Shown: positions 25,661-34,794 of the stretch, piece by piece
Position numbering within the stretch: position 1 is the stretch's first letter
How the letters are laid out: the number at the start of each line of letters is the position of its first letter
Source of the DNA: Deltaproteobacteria bacterium
Lineage (GTDB): Bacteria > Lernaellota > Lernaellaia > JACKCT01
Direction of reading: 5' to 3'
Assembly: GCA_020845895.1 (NCBI GenBank)
Contig: JADLEX010000098.1
Coordinates: 1 to 64,000 of the forward strand
DNA length: 64,000 bases
Notes under the pieces: model-generated
Told to the model about the DNA's origin: nothing
Databases searched by the model: none
The model's input: only the letters and a program-made list of their open reading frames with translations
Translations under genes and position numbers: made by a program

Positions 25661-27322
25661 ATGAAGACGACTCGAATCCCCATCGCGGACACGGTGCGCC
25701 GGATGCGCGCGAGAAAGATCGCGGCCGCGGCGATCGCCTGCGCGTTGGCCGCGTGCGCGGACGGCGACCGATCGGTTGACCTGCGCGCCGTCGATTCGGC
25801 GCATTCGCTCGCGCCGACCCCATCGCCGCCGACGGTCGAACTCGAAGAGGATTCGCGCGTCGTTCGTGAATACACGCTCGTTCCCGGTGAGCCCGCCCCG
25901 CCCAATCCCCTCACCGGCGCGGTCACGCCCGACGAATTCAACGTCATTCCCCTGTTTCGTTTCCGCCTGACCGCACCGGGCGGCGCGGTGATGCCGGCGC
26001 GCGCGATCGTCATCACCCAGGCGGGCTACGTGGCGGGCGCGAACCAGATGTTTCACATCGCACGCACACTCGTGGAGATGTCGGGCGGCGATGTCGAGGT
26101 CTGGGTGCCCGACAAACGACACACGCTGCTCGAGGACCACTTCGGCATGGACCGCGCCGAGGCGCGGCGTGATCCGTGGCTCGCATATCGCTACTACATC
26201 CTCGGCGAAGAGGTCGAGGGACATTCGTATCAGGACGTGGATGCGTGGGGCCCCGAGACCGACATGATGAGCGAGTGGGGGCTCGACCTGTGGATGAAGG
26301 ACATGCGCCGTCTCGTGCATCTCGTGCCCGAGGAATCGCGACGCGCCAACGTCTTCATCGCGGGCGATTCGCGCGGCGTGGCGTTCGCGCAGGCGTTCGC
26401 GGCATATGAGTTCGAGGACGGCGTGCAGGGCGGCGACGAGATCGCCGGGCTCATCCTCTGGGATGGCGCGGTGCGGCCCGATCCCGACGTCAATGAAACG
26501 ACGTATCCGCAGGAAATCGCGATGATCCGCTCGGGCGCGACGCGGCGCACCGAGCCCATGGACGCGGCCTCGACGTGGTTCATGGAGGTCTTCGGCATGG
26601 CGGCGGCCGAAAACTTCGGCGATCCGGACGATCCCACCCTCGGCCCCGAAGGGTTTTTCCCCGACTACGCCGCCTTCGAATCGATCTATTGGATGCTCAT
26701 GCGCGGACAGCCGATTACGCTCACCAACGAGGCGTTTTTCGGCGTGGTCCTCGATTCCGATTATCTCCCCTACCCGAAGTTCATGGGGCACCTCGGCCGA
26801 CTCACCGGTGGGCCGATTCGAGAGGGGTTGCTCGGCGACGTGCCGACCGACGTCGACGCCGTGTACCGATGGCAGCGCTACGACGAATGCGACCCGCCGG
26901 AGCTCGTTGATATCCAGCAACTCATCCGCATGCTCTGGGAAGGCCCGTCGAACTTCACGGATCTGCACTACTCCGCGCGGCTCGATCTCGACCTGCTCGC
27001 GGCGACGCCGTTCGAAAGCGAAGGCACTTGGGTTCACGATCATTTTCAGCTTTACACATCGCTCGTGGATGCGCCCGTCTTCGCCCTCATCTCGCTCAAC
27101 TATCACGGCGAGGGCATCATGGAAGCCTACCGCGACGCCCTGCCGCCCGTGCGCGGATCGGCCTTGCCCAGGAGCGAAACCGGCTTCGTTCTGATCGACT
27201 ATCCCCAGTGGAGCCACCTCGACGCGATCGCGGTCGAGGAAGACCGCAACCCGGTTTATCCCAAGCTGCTCGCGTGGCTGCGGAACTGGTCGTCGGGCGA
27301 GGTGGCGGTACCGACGTTCTGA
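25661..27322 (+). CDS. lipoprotein with alpha/beta hydrolase fold
   Basis: About 553 residues. A signal sequence with lipobox ALAAC is preceded by a polar N-terminus. The body begins with a beta-rich segment and contains a nucleophile elbow IAGDSRGVAFA (GxSxG-type) near residue 229 and a late His in PQWSHLDAIA near 521, consistent with a serine hydrolase or esterase. The acid residue is not assigned. The closest family feel is secreted PhoPQ/lipase-like hydrolases, but no substrate can be named. The start ATG 25661 gives the best signal peptide; ATG 25649 and 25703 are alternatives. It converges on the sulfatase-like gene with 7 bp between stops. Confidence 0.65.
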   Translation: MKTTRIPIADTVRRMRARKIAAAAIACALAACADGDRSVDLRAVDSAHSLAPTPSPPTVELEEDSRVVREYTLVPGEPAPPNPLTGAVTPDEFNVIPLFRFRLTAPGGAVMPARAIVITQAGYVAGANQMFHIARTLVEMSGGDVEVWVPDKRHTLLEDHFGMDRAEARRDPWLAYRYYILGEEVEGHSYQDVDAWGPETDMMSEWGLDLWMKDMRRLVHLVPEESRRANVFIAGDSRGVAFAQAFAAYEFEDGVQGGDEIAGLILWDGAVRPDPDVNETTYPQEIAMIRSGATRRTEPMDAASTWFMEVFGMAAAENFGDPDDPTLGPEGFFPDYAAFESIYWMLMRGQPITLTNEAFFGVVLDSDYLPYPKFMGHLGRLTGGPIREGLLGDVPTDVDAVYRWQRYDECDPPELVDIQQLIRMLWEGPSNFTDLHYSARLDLDLLAATPFESEGTWVHDHFQLYTSLVDAPVFALISLNYHGEGIMEAYRDALPPVRGSALPRSETGFVLIDYPQWSHLDAIAVEEDRNPVYPKLLAWLRNWSSGEVAVPTF

Positions 27323-27329
27323 CGAGGCG

Positions 27330-29564
27330 TCAATTGAGGTAGCCGAGGGCCTGAAGCTTTTCGCGCAGTTCCTTTTGATTGCGCGACTTCCACCCCACCC
27401 CCGGCGCGCCGATCCACACCAGCGCGTGCGCGCCGTCGCCCGCGGGGACCGGCGGCGACGAGATCGAGTACAGGTGCTCGCGCGCCGCGCCATCCATCAC
27501 GTTGGCGAGAAGCGCCGACGGATTCGCCTCGCCCGGCGTCGGCAAGACGAGCGCTCCCGGCGGCAGCTCGCGTCCATCCGCCAAGATCTTGAGCGAAAGC
27601 GCTTTCATGTCGCCGCGCGCGGGCAAAGTCACGGAGAGTTCTCCGCCGCTATCCGTTCGACCCGTCACGCGCACGCGGCGATAGTCGTCCGACGCGCTCC
27701 ACCCCCGCTGATCGTCCGGCGCGGCGTGCAGCATCGGGATGATCGCCTGATCGCCGCTGGCTTCGATGGTCCACTCCACGGGCGCGCTCGACACGAGACG
27801 CAGTTCGACGAGGTAGCGGCCGCGATCGATGGACAGCTGCCGGTTGAACGACTGGAACGCGAAGCGGCCCTGCTCGAGCCGTCCGGCCTGCGTCGCGAGG
27901 TTGGTTTGCTCGCCCGGGTCGGCGGTGAGGTCGAACACCTGCTCGCGGCCCGACTCGTACTCGTAGATGTATTTCAGGTTCGGTGTGCGGATCGCCGCGC
28001 TCTCGGGTCCGGAGTTCAGGTATTCGGCGAGCACCGCGTCGCGCGGCGCGCCCAGATCGCCCAGCATCGCGCGACCCACGAAGCTCTCGGGAATCGGCAA
28101 GCCGAGCAGCCCCAGCACCGTGGGAGCGACGTCGATCAGCGCGACCTGCTCGTCGATGCGCTTTTGCGTATCGAGCCCCGGCGGCAGCAGGATCAGCGGC
28201 ACGCGAAGCTGCTCGTCGAAAAGCGACTGGCCGTGCCCCCACGCCTGATGCTCCAGAAACTCCTCGCCGTGATCCGAGACGATGACGACGACGGTGTTGT
28301 CCGAAAGGCCCGCGTCGGAGAGCGCGCGGCGCACGCGGCCCATCAGCCGGTCGGTGGCGAGCAGCTTGCCGTCGTACATGGCGATGAGCGCCTCGCGATC
28401 GGCAGGATCGACGCCCGCGAAGAGTGCGCCCGCGGCTTTGTATTTTTCCTCCAGCGCCCGCCCCGACGCCTCGTCGATGAACGTCTCGCTCGCTCCAGGG
28501 ATGAATCCGTACGGGCCGTGCGGCCCGAGAAAGTGCAGGTACGCGAAAAACGGTCGCTCGCCGCCGTGGCCGCGCATCCACGTCGTCATTCCCGCCGCCG
28601 CGTCGTCGTCGCTTCGCGCCTGTACGAAACGGTCGAATCCCCGCGCGGTGCCGTAGCTGTGGTCCAAAATGTCGTTGGCGACATACGCGACGGTGGAGAA
28701 CCCCGCCTCGCGAAACGCGCCGGGCAGATTCGGCATGGGCCGCTCGATGACAAATCCGCCGCCGGCGCACGTGGGCTTCGCGCAGATCTGGTGCGGGTAC
28801 GCGGAATACAGCATCGACGACACCGACGTGCGCGTCCACGGCGACTGCGCGATGGCCTGCGTGAACACGAGGCCCTTTTGCGCCCATGCGTCGATCTCGG
28901 GCGTCGTCGGTTTCGCGTAGCCATATGCGCCGACCTGCGTGGGACGCAGCGTGTCGATCGTGATCCACAAAACGTTCATGACCTTGGGCGCGGTGAGGCT
29001 TTGCACCACGGCGCGCGACCAAACCGGCACGCCCTCGCGGTAGGCCAGCGGTGCGGCGCCGGGTGTCTTTGGCGCGCGCTCGACCTGCATCACGATATCC
29101 ACGCGCCGCCCCGCCCACGGCGCGAGATCGGCAACCACGTCGATCCAGTCGTCCGGCGGCGACTCACCGGTCTCGCCGATCGTGCCGCGATGCAGCGACG
29201 TCACCGGACGGTCGCCGTCGCGAACGAGAATGCTGAAGGTCGACTTCGTCGTGGCGTTCGGCCAGTCGCGATCGGCCACGGTGTAGCCCGCGCGCAGCTC
29301 GCCGTCCGGGGGCACGTCCACCCCAAACGCGAAGGTGGGGATGGAGATGGCCGACACGCCCTCGCGCGCCTGCAAGCCCTGCCGGTAGCTTTGCACGAGC
29401 CCGGTTTCGCCCTGCGCTTCGAGCGCGGCGAACAGGTCGGTCACCGGGGGATTCGCGGGTTTCGTCAGACCGGGTGGCGCGCACGAAGCGGCGAAGACGA
29501 GCATCGCGACGATGAAACATCGCGGGCAACGCGGGCGGCGAATCGGATCGATGCGTCGTCTCAT
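27330..29564 (-). CDS. sulfatase/alkaline-phosphatase superfamily lipoprotein
   Basis: About 744 residues with a lipobox signal peptide (LVFAASC). An N-terminal beta-sandwich (about 30-190) precedes a sulfatase-fold domain: metal motif NVLWITIDTLRPTQVG, then SPWTRTSVSSMLYSAYP at the nucleophile region, LHFLGPHGPYG and VIVSDHGEEFLEH. The canonical C/S-x-P-x-R formylglycine motif is replaced by SPWTRTS, so a Ser or Thr would be the nucleophile and FGE-type maturation is not expected. Members of this branch may be phosphodiesterases or phosphoglycerol transferases. The C-terminal 170 residues form another beta-rich domain. It is predicted to act in the periplasm or on the surface. Confidence 0.75.
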   Translation of the reverse strand: MRRRIDPIRRPRCPRCFIVAMLVFAASCAPPGLTKPANPPVTDLFAALEAQGETGLVQSYRQGLQAREGVSAISIPTFAFGVDVPPDGELRAGYTVADRDWPNATTKSTFSILVRDGDRPVTSLHRGTIGETGESPPDDWIDVVADLAPWAGRRVDIVMQVERAPKTPGAAPLAYREGVPVWSRAVVQSLTAPKVMNVLWITIDTLRPTQVGAYGYAKPTTPEIDAWAQKGLVFTQAIAQSPWTRTSVSSMLYSAYPHQICAKPTCAGGGFVIERPMPNLPGAFREAGFSTVAYVANDILDHSYGTARGFDRFVQARSDDDAAAGMTTWMRGHGGERPFFAYLHFLGPHGPYGFIPGASETFIDEASGRALEEKYKAAGALFAGVDPADREALIAMYDGKLLATDRLMGRVRRALSDAGLSDNTVVVIVSDHGEEFLEHQAWGHGQSLFDEQLRVPLILLPPGLDTQKRIDEQVALIDVAPTVLGLLGLPIPESFVGRAMLGDLGAPRDAVLAEYLNSGPESAAIRTPNLKYIYEYESGREQVFDLTADPGEQTNLATQAGRLEQGRFAFQSFNRQLSIDRGRYLVELRLVSSAPVEWTIEASGDQAIIPMLHAAPDDQRGWSASDDYRRVRVTGRTDSGGELSVTLPARGDMKALSLKILADGRELPPGALVLPTPGEANPSALLANVMDGAAREHLYSISSPPVPAGDGAHALVWIGAPGVGWKSRNQKELREKLQALGYLN

Positions 29565-29632
29565 GGGTCCGGCAACATAACATGAGCCTAGCAACATGAC
29601 ACGGGATGCGCACACGACAAACAAATCCGCGC

Positions 29633-29661
29633 TTGACCGGGCCGGGGCGCGTGGCTAGCGT
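29633..29661 (+). promoter_or_regulatory. possible promoter of the acyl-CoA synthetase gene
   Basis: TTGACC at 29633, a 17-bp spacer and TAGCGT at 29656; the start codon is at 29725. The -10 match is modest. Confidence 0.35.
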
Positions 29662-29724
29662 CGGCGTCGCGGTTGACGCGGCCGATGTCGCGCACTTCGC
29701 CGCACATGCCGATTTGAGGGGCGC

Positions 29725-31806
29725 ATGCACACATTTTTCAACGCGGGCAGTATCGCCGTGATCGGCGTGAGCCCGCGCCCGGGCAACCTCGGCCAGAAGA
29801 TCGTCGAAAACCTCCACGCGTTTTCGTACAACGGCGTCATCGAGCTCGTCGGGCAGCGCGGCGGCACGTTCCACGGTCATTACATTCATCAAAGCGTCGC
29901 CGAGATCGCGCGGCCCATCGACCTCGCCGTGATCTTCACCCCCGCGCGCATCGTGCCGGGCATGATGGAAGAGTGCGCCCGCGCGGGCATCAAACGCATC
30001 GTCATCGAGTCCGGCGGATTCGCGGAAAAAGACAAAGGCGGCGCGCAGCTCGCCGAGCGCATCCGCACGATCGCCACCGAAAACGACATCCGCTTCGTCG
30101 GCCCCAACGGCATCGGCACCTTCAACACGCACACGGGCCTGTGCGTGAGCTTTTCGTACATGCCTCAAGTCCGCCCGGGCGGCATTTCCATCGTCACGCA
30201 GTCCGGCGGCGTCGGGATTTCGTATCTGAGCGAATTCGCCAACGAACACCTGGGCGTCGCCAAGTTCGCGTCGATCGGCAACAAGATGAGCGTGGACGAG
30301 GTCGACCTGCTCGAATACCTCATCGACGATCCCGACACCCAGCAGATCGTCTTTTACCTGGAGAGCTTCGCCCGCGCGCGCGAGTTCTGCCGGCTCGTCG
30401 GTTCGACCGACAAACCCGTCGTCGTGCACAAGAGCAACACCGGCGAGCTTTCGAGCGCCATCGCCGCGAGCCACACCACGGCGATGCTCTCCGACGACCA
30501 CGTCGCCGAGGAGGCGCTGCGTCAGATGGGCGTACTGCGCACGCGCACGCTGCACGGCGCGGTCAGCGGGGCGAAGATCTTCTCGCTGCCGCCGCTGCGC
30601 GGCACGCGAATCGGCGTGATCTCGCGCTCGGGCGGTCACGCGGTCATCGCGGCCGACACCTGCGCGCGCCACGGCTTCACGCTGCCGCCCTTCGACGACC
30701 ACGTGCTGAACGTCGTGAGCGAGCACGTGCGCGCCGGCGTCATCCGCCTGCAAAATCCGCTCGACCTCGGCGACCTGTTCGAGATCGAGGCGTACAAGGC
30801 CGTTCTCTCCGACATTCTCGCGCAGCCGCAGATCGACGGCGTCGTCTTTTTGCTCGCGTATTTTTCCGCGGCGAACACGCAGGCGCCTCTCGATCTTCTC
30901 CGCCACCTCGCCGAGCAGTGCGAGCGCCACAAAAAGCCCGTGGCGATGGTGCTGCACGCGTGGCCCGAGGAGATCGTGCGCGTCAAATCGCTCGCGATCT
31001 TCCCCATCTTCGGCACCGCGGACGAGGCCGTGGACGCGCTCGCCGTCAGCCTCGTGCATCACCGGCGCGTCGATCGCCGCCGCGAACCGCCGCCGCGCCT
31101 GCGCGTCGACCGCGCCCGGGCGGGCGAAATCCTCGACGCGTCGCGCGGCAAATCGCACCTCGGCGTCGAAGCGTACGACGTGTGCCGCGCCTACGGCCTG
31201 CCGGTCATCGACACGCGCTTCGCCCCGACCGGCGCGAAGGCCGCATCCGCCGCGCGCGAACTCGGCTTCCCCGTCGCGCTCAAGGTCGAAAGCCCCGACG
31301 CGAGCCACAAGACCGACGTGGGCGGCGTGGCGCTCAAGCTCGCGAACGCCAAGGCCGTGCGCGAAGCGTTCGAACGCGTGCGTGCGTCGCTCGGCAAACA
31401 CGTGCGCGGCGCGCGCTTCGACGGCGTCGTGGTGCAGCCGATGGTGACGGGCGGGCTCGAGCTCATCGTCGGCGCGGCGCGCGACCGCGACTTCGGCCCG
31501 CTGGTCGCGCTCGGCTGGGGCGGCATCGCTGCCGAGGTACTGGGCAAACCCGTCACGCGCCTCGCGCCCATCTCGCGCGACGAGGCGCTGCGCATGATCG
31601 ACAAGCTCCCCGCGCGCAAGGTGCTCGACGCCATGCGCGGCCGGCCGCCCTTCGACATCGCCGCCCTCGCCGACATCATCGTGCGCGTCGGCCTCATGAT
31701 CGCGAACCACGACGACCTCGCCGAACTCGACCTCAACCCCGTGCGCCTGTTCGAACGCGGAAAGGGCGCGGCGATCCTCGACGTGCGCATGATTCCGGGG
31801 GCGTGA
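29725..31806 (+). CDS. NDP-forming acyl-CoA synthetase (acetyl-CoA synthetase, ADP-forming-like)
   Basis: A 693-residue fused alpha-beta protein. Order of domains: CoA-binding Rossmann (SIAVIGVSPRPGNLGQKI), two succinyl-CoA-ligase-like domains (SIVTQSGGVGISYLSEFA; RIGVISRSGGHAVIAAD) and ATP-grasp domain 5 (VALKVESPDASHKTDVGGV; VVVQPMVTGGLELIVGAARD; DLNPVRL). The phosphorylated His is likely in AIAASHTTAM near residue 252. These cytosolic enzymes interconvert acyl-CoA plus ADP and Pi with acid plus ATP, used in energy-conserving acid formation or aromatic and fatty acid metabolism. GAGGGG precedes the ATG. No fermentation partner gene adjoins. Confidence 0.85.
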   Translation: MHTFFNAGSIAVIGVSPRPGNLGQKIVENLHAFSYNGVIELVGQRGGTFHGHYIHQSVAEIARPIDLAVIFTPARIVPGMMEECARAGIKRIVIESGGFAEKDKGGAQLAERIRTIATENDIRFVGPNGIGTFNTHTGLCVSFSYMPQVRPGGISIVTQSGGVGISYLSEFANEHLGVAKFASIGNKMSVDEVDLLEYLIDDPDTQQIVFYLESFARAREFCRLVGSTDKPVVVHKSNTGELSSAIAASHTTAMLSDDHVAEEALRQMGVLRTRTLHGAVSGAKIFSLPPLRGTRIGVISRSGGHAVIAADTCARHGFTLPPFDDHVLNVVSEHVRAGVIRLQNPLDLGDLFEIEAYKAVLSDILAQPQIDGVVFLLAYFSAANTQAPLDLLRHLAEQCERHKKPVAMVLHAWPEEIVRVKSLAIFPIFGTADEAVDALAVSLVHHRRVDRRREPPPRLRVDRARAGEILDASRGKSHLGVEAYDVCRAYGLPVIDTRFAPTGAKAASAARELGFPVALKVESPDASHKTDVGGVALKLANAKAVREAFERVRASLGKHVRGARFDGVVVQPMVTGGLELIVGAARDRDFGPLVALGWGGIAAEVLGKPVTRLAPISRDEALRMIDKLPARKVLDAMRGRPPFDIAALADIIVRVGLMIANHDDLAELDLNPVRLFERGKGAAILDVRMIPGA

Positions 31807-31860
31807 ATTGTCAACTTTCTCTTGACGAAAGAGGATCGATTCCCCTAACTGGATTTCGAA

Positions 31861-33699
31861 ATGGCTGTTCCTTCCTTTGATGCCTTTTTGGAACCGCTCC
31901 TGCGCGCACTGGCTGCTGCGCCGGAGGGATTGCGAGCGTCCGAGGCCTACGAGCACGTGGCAATTCGACTCGGGTTGAATGAAGCCGACAAGAAAATAAC
32001 ACTCCCAAAGAACCCGCAATTCGCGTATCGGCACCGGACCCGCTGGGCAAGCCAGTACCTCCGGTGGGCTGGCTACGTGGACAGTCCGTCTCGAGGCTTT
32101 TGGAAGATTTCTGCTGATGGGAGCCTGTTCTTAGCCAATCATCCGAATCCCCTTACCCAAGCTGAAATCAAGCACGTTGTCGAGATCGGCGAACGGAATT
32201 CGAAAACCCTTCCGATCGACGAAGAACTCGATGTGGCAGCCGCTGACAAAGATGTGAATCTTGTTGGCAAGACGAGTGATCGGCAATTTGGCGTAGGCGT
32301 TGTGCTCGCCCATGAGGCGCGAACTCTTAGCACCAAACGTACGTGGCTGATTTCGCTCGGCCCCAGATCGATGTACTGGGACGAATTTCATCGCGAAGGC
32401 ATCATCGCGATCGGTTGGGATTACCTCGGAGATCTCCGTCAGTACGCAGACATCGGCACGATTCGGGACAAGATCCGCGAGGAGCGCGAAACCGACGAGA
32501 ACCCGATCAACGACGGCTTGGCGTGCTGGCAGTTTGTCCACGATATGCGGGAAGGCGACGGTGTTTTCGTCATCAAGGGGCAATATGGAATTCTAGGGTA
32601 TGGAGTCGTCACTTCCGATTATCGATACGAGGAGTACCGCCCATATCCCAACGTCCGCAGCGTCCGTTGGATCAAGCGCGGCGATTGGACGCTAAAAGAT
32701 AGGTTCAGGGCCAAGGCGCTGACGGAGGTCACCCCATACGAAGAATGGTTGCAAGGGCTCCGCGCGATTGTCGGGATCAGCACTGAAGACGTCGCGATCG
32801 AAACGAGCGCGTACGAAGTCATGTGGCCGCCGTATGACCTCGACTCCGCGATCAGCGACCTCTTCCTTTCGGCGGATCGAGTCCGCGAGTTGCTCGACCT
32901 TTGTCGGCGAAAGAAGAATCTGATCTTGCAAGGCCCACCCGGCGTCGGCAAGACCTTCGTCGCCTCGCGGCTCGCTTACCTGCTGATCGGCGTGAAGGAC
33001 GACACTCGCGTCGAGCGTGTGCAGTTTCACCCGTCGTATTCCTACGAGGACTTCGTCCAAGGGCTTCGCCCTGCCGAGGGCGGCGGATTCGAACGGACGG
33101 ACGGACCATTCCTGCGCTTCGCGCGGCGCGCGGTCGAGGACCCGGACCACGCCTACGTTCTCGTGATCGACGAGATCAATCGCGGCAATATCAGCAAGAT
33201 TCTGGGAGAACTGCTCTCGCTGATTGAGGCCGACAAACGCGAAGCCATGTACGGCGTGACGCTCGCGTATTCGCGCGACGGCGAGTTACGCTTCCACCTC
33301 CCGCCGAACCTATTCCTGATCGGAACCATGAACACCGCCGATCGCGCCCTAGCCTTTGTCGACTACGCCCTGCGACGCCGATTCGCTTTCTTCGATATCG
33401 CCCCCGCGTTTTCAAGCGACCGCTTCGAGGAGGATCTCCGAAGGCGTGGCGTCGGCGACGAATTGCGAAAGACGATCGTTGACCGAATGAGCGCCTTGAA
33501 CAACCGGATCCGCGAGGACAAAACGCTTGGCGATGGATTTTGCGTCGGGCACAGCTACTTCTGCCAAGCCGAAGGTCCATTCGATCTCGACTGGTTTCGC
33601 CAAATCGTCCGTTACGAAATCGTGCCGCTGCTGCGCGAGTACTGGTTCGACAATACGAGCGGTTGGGAGTCGGAACGCGACCAGCTGCTCGGCGATTAG
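31861..33699 (+). CDS. mcrB: McrB-type AAA+ GTPase with Mrr_N and EVE-like domains
   Basis: A 612-residue motor subunit of a type IV restriction system. Residues 5-95 match Mrr_N, a winged helix (HRTRWASQYLRWAGYVDS, RGFWKIS). Residues about 155-300 look like an EVE/YTH-type modified-base reader (TWLISLGPRSMYWDEF, EGIIAIGWDYLGDL, GYGVV). The AAA+ McrB core has LQGPPGVGKT near 358, VLVIDEINRGN near 433 and GTMNTADR near 489. It should bind modified cytosine and drive GTP-dependent translocation for McrC. The N-terminal third is visibly lower in G+C than flanking genes, consistent with transfer. The ribosome site before ATG 31861 is weak. The next gene starts 3 bp downstream of the stop. Confidence 0.85.
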   Translation: MAVPSFDAFLEPLLRALAAAPEGLRASEAYEHVAIRLGLNEADKKITLPKNPQFAYRHRTRWASQYLRWAGYVDSPSRGFWKISADGSLFLANHPNPLTQAEIKHVVEIGERNSKTLPIDEELDVAAADKDVNLVGKTSDRQFGVGVVLAHEARTLSTKRTWLISLGPRSMYWDEFHREGIIAIGWDYLGDLRQYADIGTIRDKIREERETDENPINDGLACWQFVHDMREGDGVFVIKGQYGILGYGVVTSDYRYEEYRPYPNVRSVRWIKRGDWTLKDRFRAKALTEVTPYEEWLQGLRAIVGISTEDVAIETSAYEVMWPPYDLDSAISDLFLSADRVRELLDLCRRKKNLILQGPPGVGKTFVASRLAYLLIGVKDDTRVERVQFHPSYSYEDFVQGLRPAEGGGFERTDGPFLRFARRAVEDPDHAYVLVIDEINRGNISKILGELLSLIEADKREAMYGVTLAYSRDGELRFHLPPNLFLIGTMNTADRALAFVDYALRRRFAFFDIAPAFSSDRFEEDLRRRGVGDELRKTIVDRMSALNNRIREDKTLGDGFCVGHSYFCQAEGPFDLDWFRQIVRYEIVPLLREYWFDNTSGWESERDQLLGD

Positions 33700-33702
33700 C
33701 GC

Positions 33703-34782
33703 ATGCAGGTTCGCCCCGAAAACATCTATTTCCTCCTCAGCTACGCTTGGCAGCGACTGGACGAGTCCGATCGCGCCCGCGTTTGCGCCGAAGAGGTCCG
33801 GAACGCCGAGGAGCTGTTTGCGCGGGTGCTTTGCCGAGCAGCACACCGACTGCTGCGGCAACGTCTCGATCGCGGATACGTAGAGACAACGGACGATCTG
33901 CGACGCCCGCGCGGGAAGATTCACGTCGCGAGAAGCGAGGCGAGCGGGATCGCGATGCGCGGCGCGCTGGAATGCGATTTCGACGAACACACCGAAGACC
34001 TACTCCACAACCGCATTATCCGCGCGACGGTCAAACGGCTCGCCACGGTCGAAGGATTGACTCCCACAATTCGGCACGATCTTCGAGAAATCTGGCGGGA
34101 AATGCGCGCCGTCGCGGATGTACCGATCAGCGCTCGCGACTTTCGTCAGGTGCAGCTTCACGCGAACATCCGGCGATATCGCTTTGCCCTGAACGTCTGC
34201 GAACTTCTGCACCGCTGCCTGCTCCCCCACGAGCGCGAAGGCGAGTGGCGATTCCGGACTTTCACGGGCGACGAGCGGGAGATGGGAAGGCTCTTCGAAG
34301 AGTTCGTGCGCGAGTTTCTGAGACTGGAACAAACAGTCTTCGACGACGTTCGAAGCCGCAATCTCGTCTGGATCGCCACGGGCGACACGAGCGGAATGCT
34401 CCCGGAGATGCGGACGGACATCACGATGCGACGGCCCGGCCAGAGCGTCGTCATTGAGACGAAGTGTGTGGGCGATCCTCTGGCAAACAGCCGGCGAGAT
34501 TCCAAGCCCGTTTTTCAATCCGATCACCTCTACCAACTGGCCGCGTACTTGGCCAATTTCCCGGCAAGCGGCGAACGCGTGTCGGGCATGCTTCTTTACG
34601 CCGTCGATGACGAGAACGATTTCGTTCCAAAAACCCGCATGACTTGGCTTCAGCACGAGATATTCATCATGAGCTTGAATCTCAGCCGCCCGTGGAAGGA
34701 CATCGACCGGCAACTACGCGAAATGGTCGATTGGATTGCATCCGACGCGCGGCCGACCCATTCCACCTTCGACGTGGCCTGA
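33703..34782 (+). CDS. mcrC: McrC-type nuclease subunit
   Basis: A 359-residue McrC. The N-terminal and middle parts (NIYFLLSYAWQRL, RGKIHVARS, DEHTEDLLHNRIIRATVKRL) match the McrBC 5-methylcytosine restriction subunit, and the C-terminal PD-(D/E)xK nuclease has LPEMRTDITM followed by VVIETKC near residues 225-250. It cuts DNA when McrB rings translocate and collide. It lies 3 bp after mcrB in a clear operon. It is full length and all nuclease residues seem present, so the pair is likely active. Confidence 0.85.
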   Translation: MQVRPENIYFLLSYAWQRLDESDRARVCAEEVRNAEELFARVLCRAAHRLLRQRLDRGYVETTDDLRRPRGKIHVARSEASGIAMRGALECDFDEHTEDLLHNRIIRATVKRLATVEGLTPTIRHDLREIWREMRAVADVPISARDFRQVQLHANIRRYRFALNVCELLHRCLLPHEREGEWRFRTFTGDEREMGRLFEEFVREFLRLEQTVFDDVRSRNLVWIATGDTSGMLPEMRTDITMRRPGQSVVIETKCVGDPLANSRRDSKPVFQSDHLYQLAAYLANFPASGERVSGMLLYAVDDENDFVPKTRMTWLQHEIFIMSLNLSRPWKDIDRQLREMVDWIASDARPTHSTFDVA

Positions 34783-34794
34783 CGAAAGGGCGAC

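Noticed and set aside
29164-32034. Very long antisense reading frame (more than 900 codons)
   Set aside because: It is a shadow of the acyl-CoA synthetase and sulfatase-like genes, rich in Arg, His and Val without any domain; high G+C removes stop codons.
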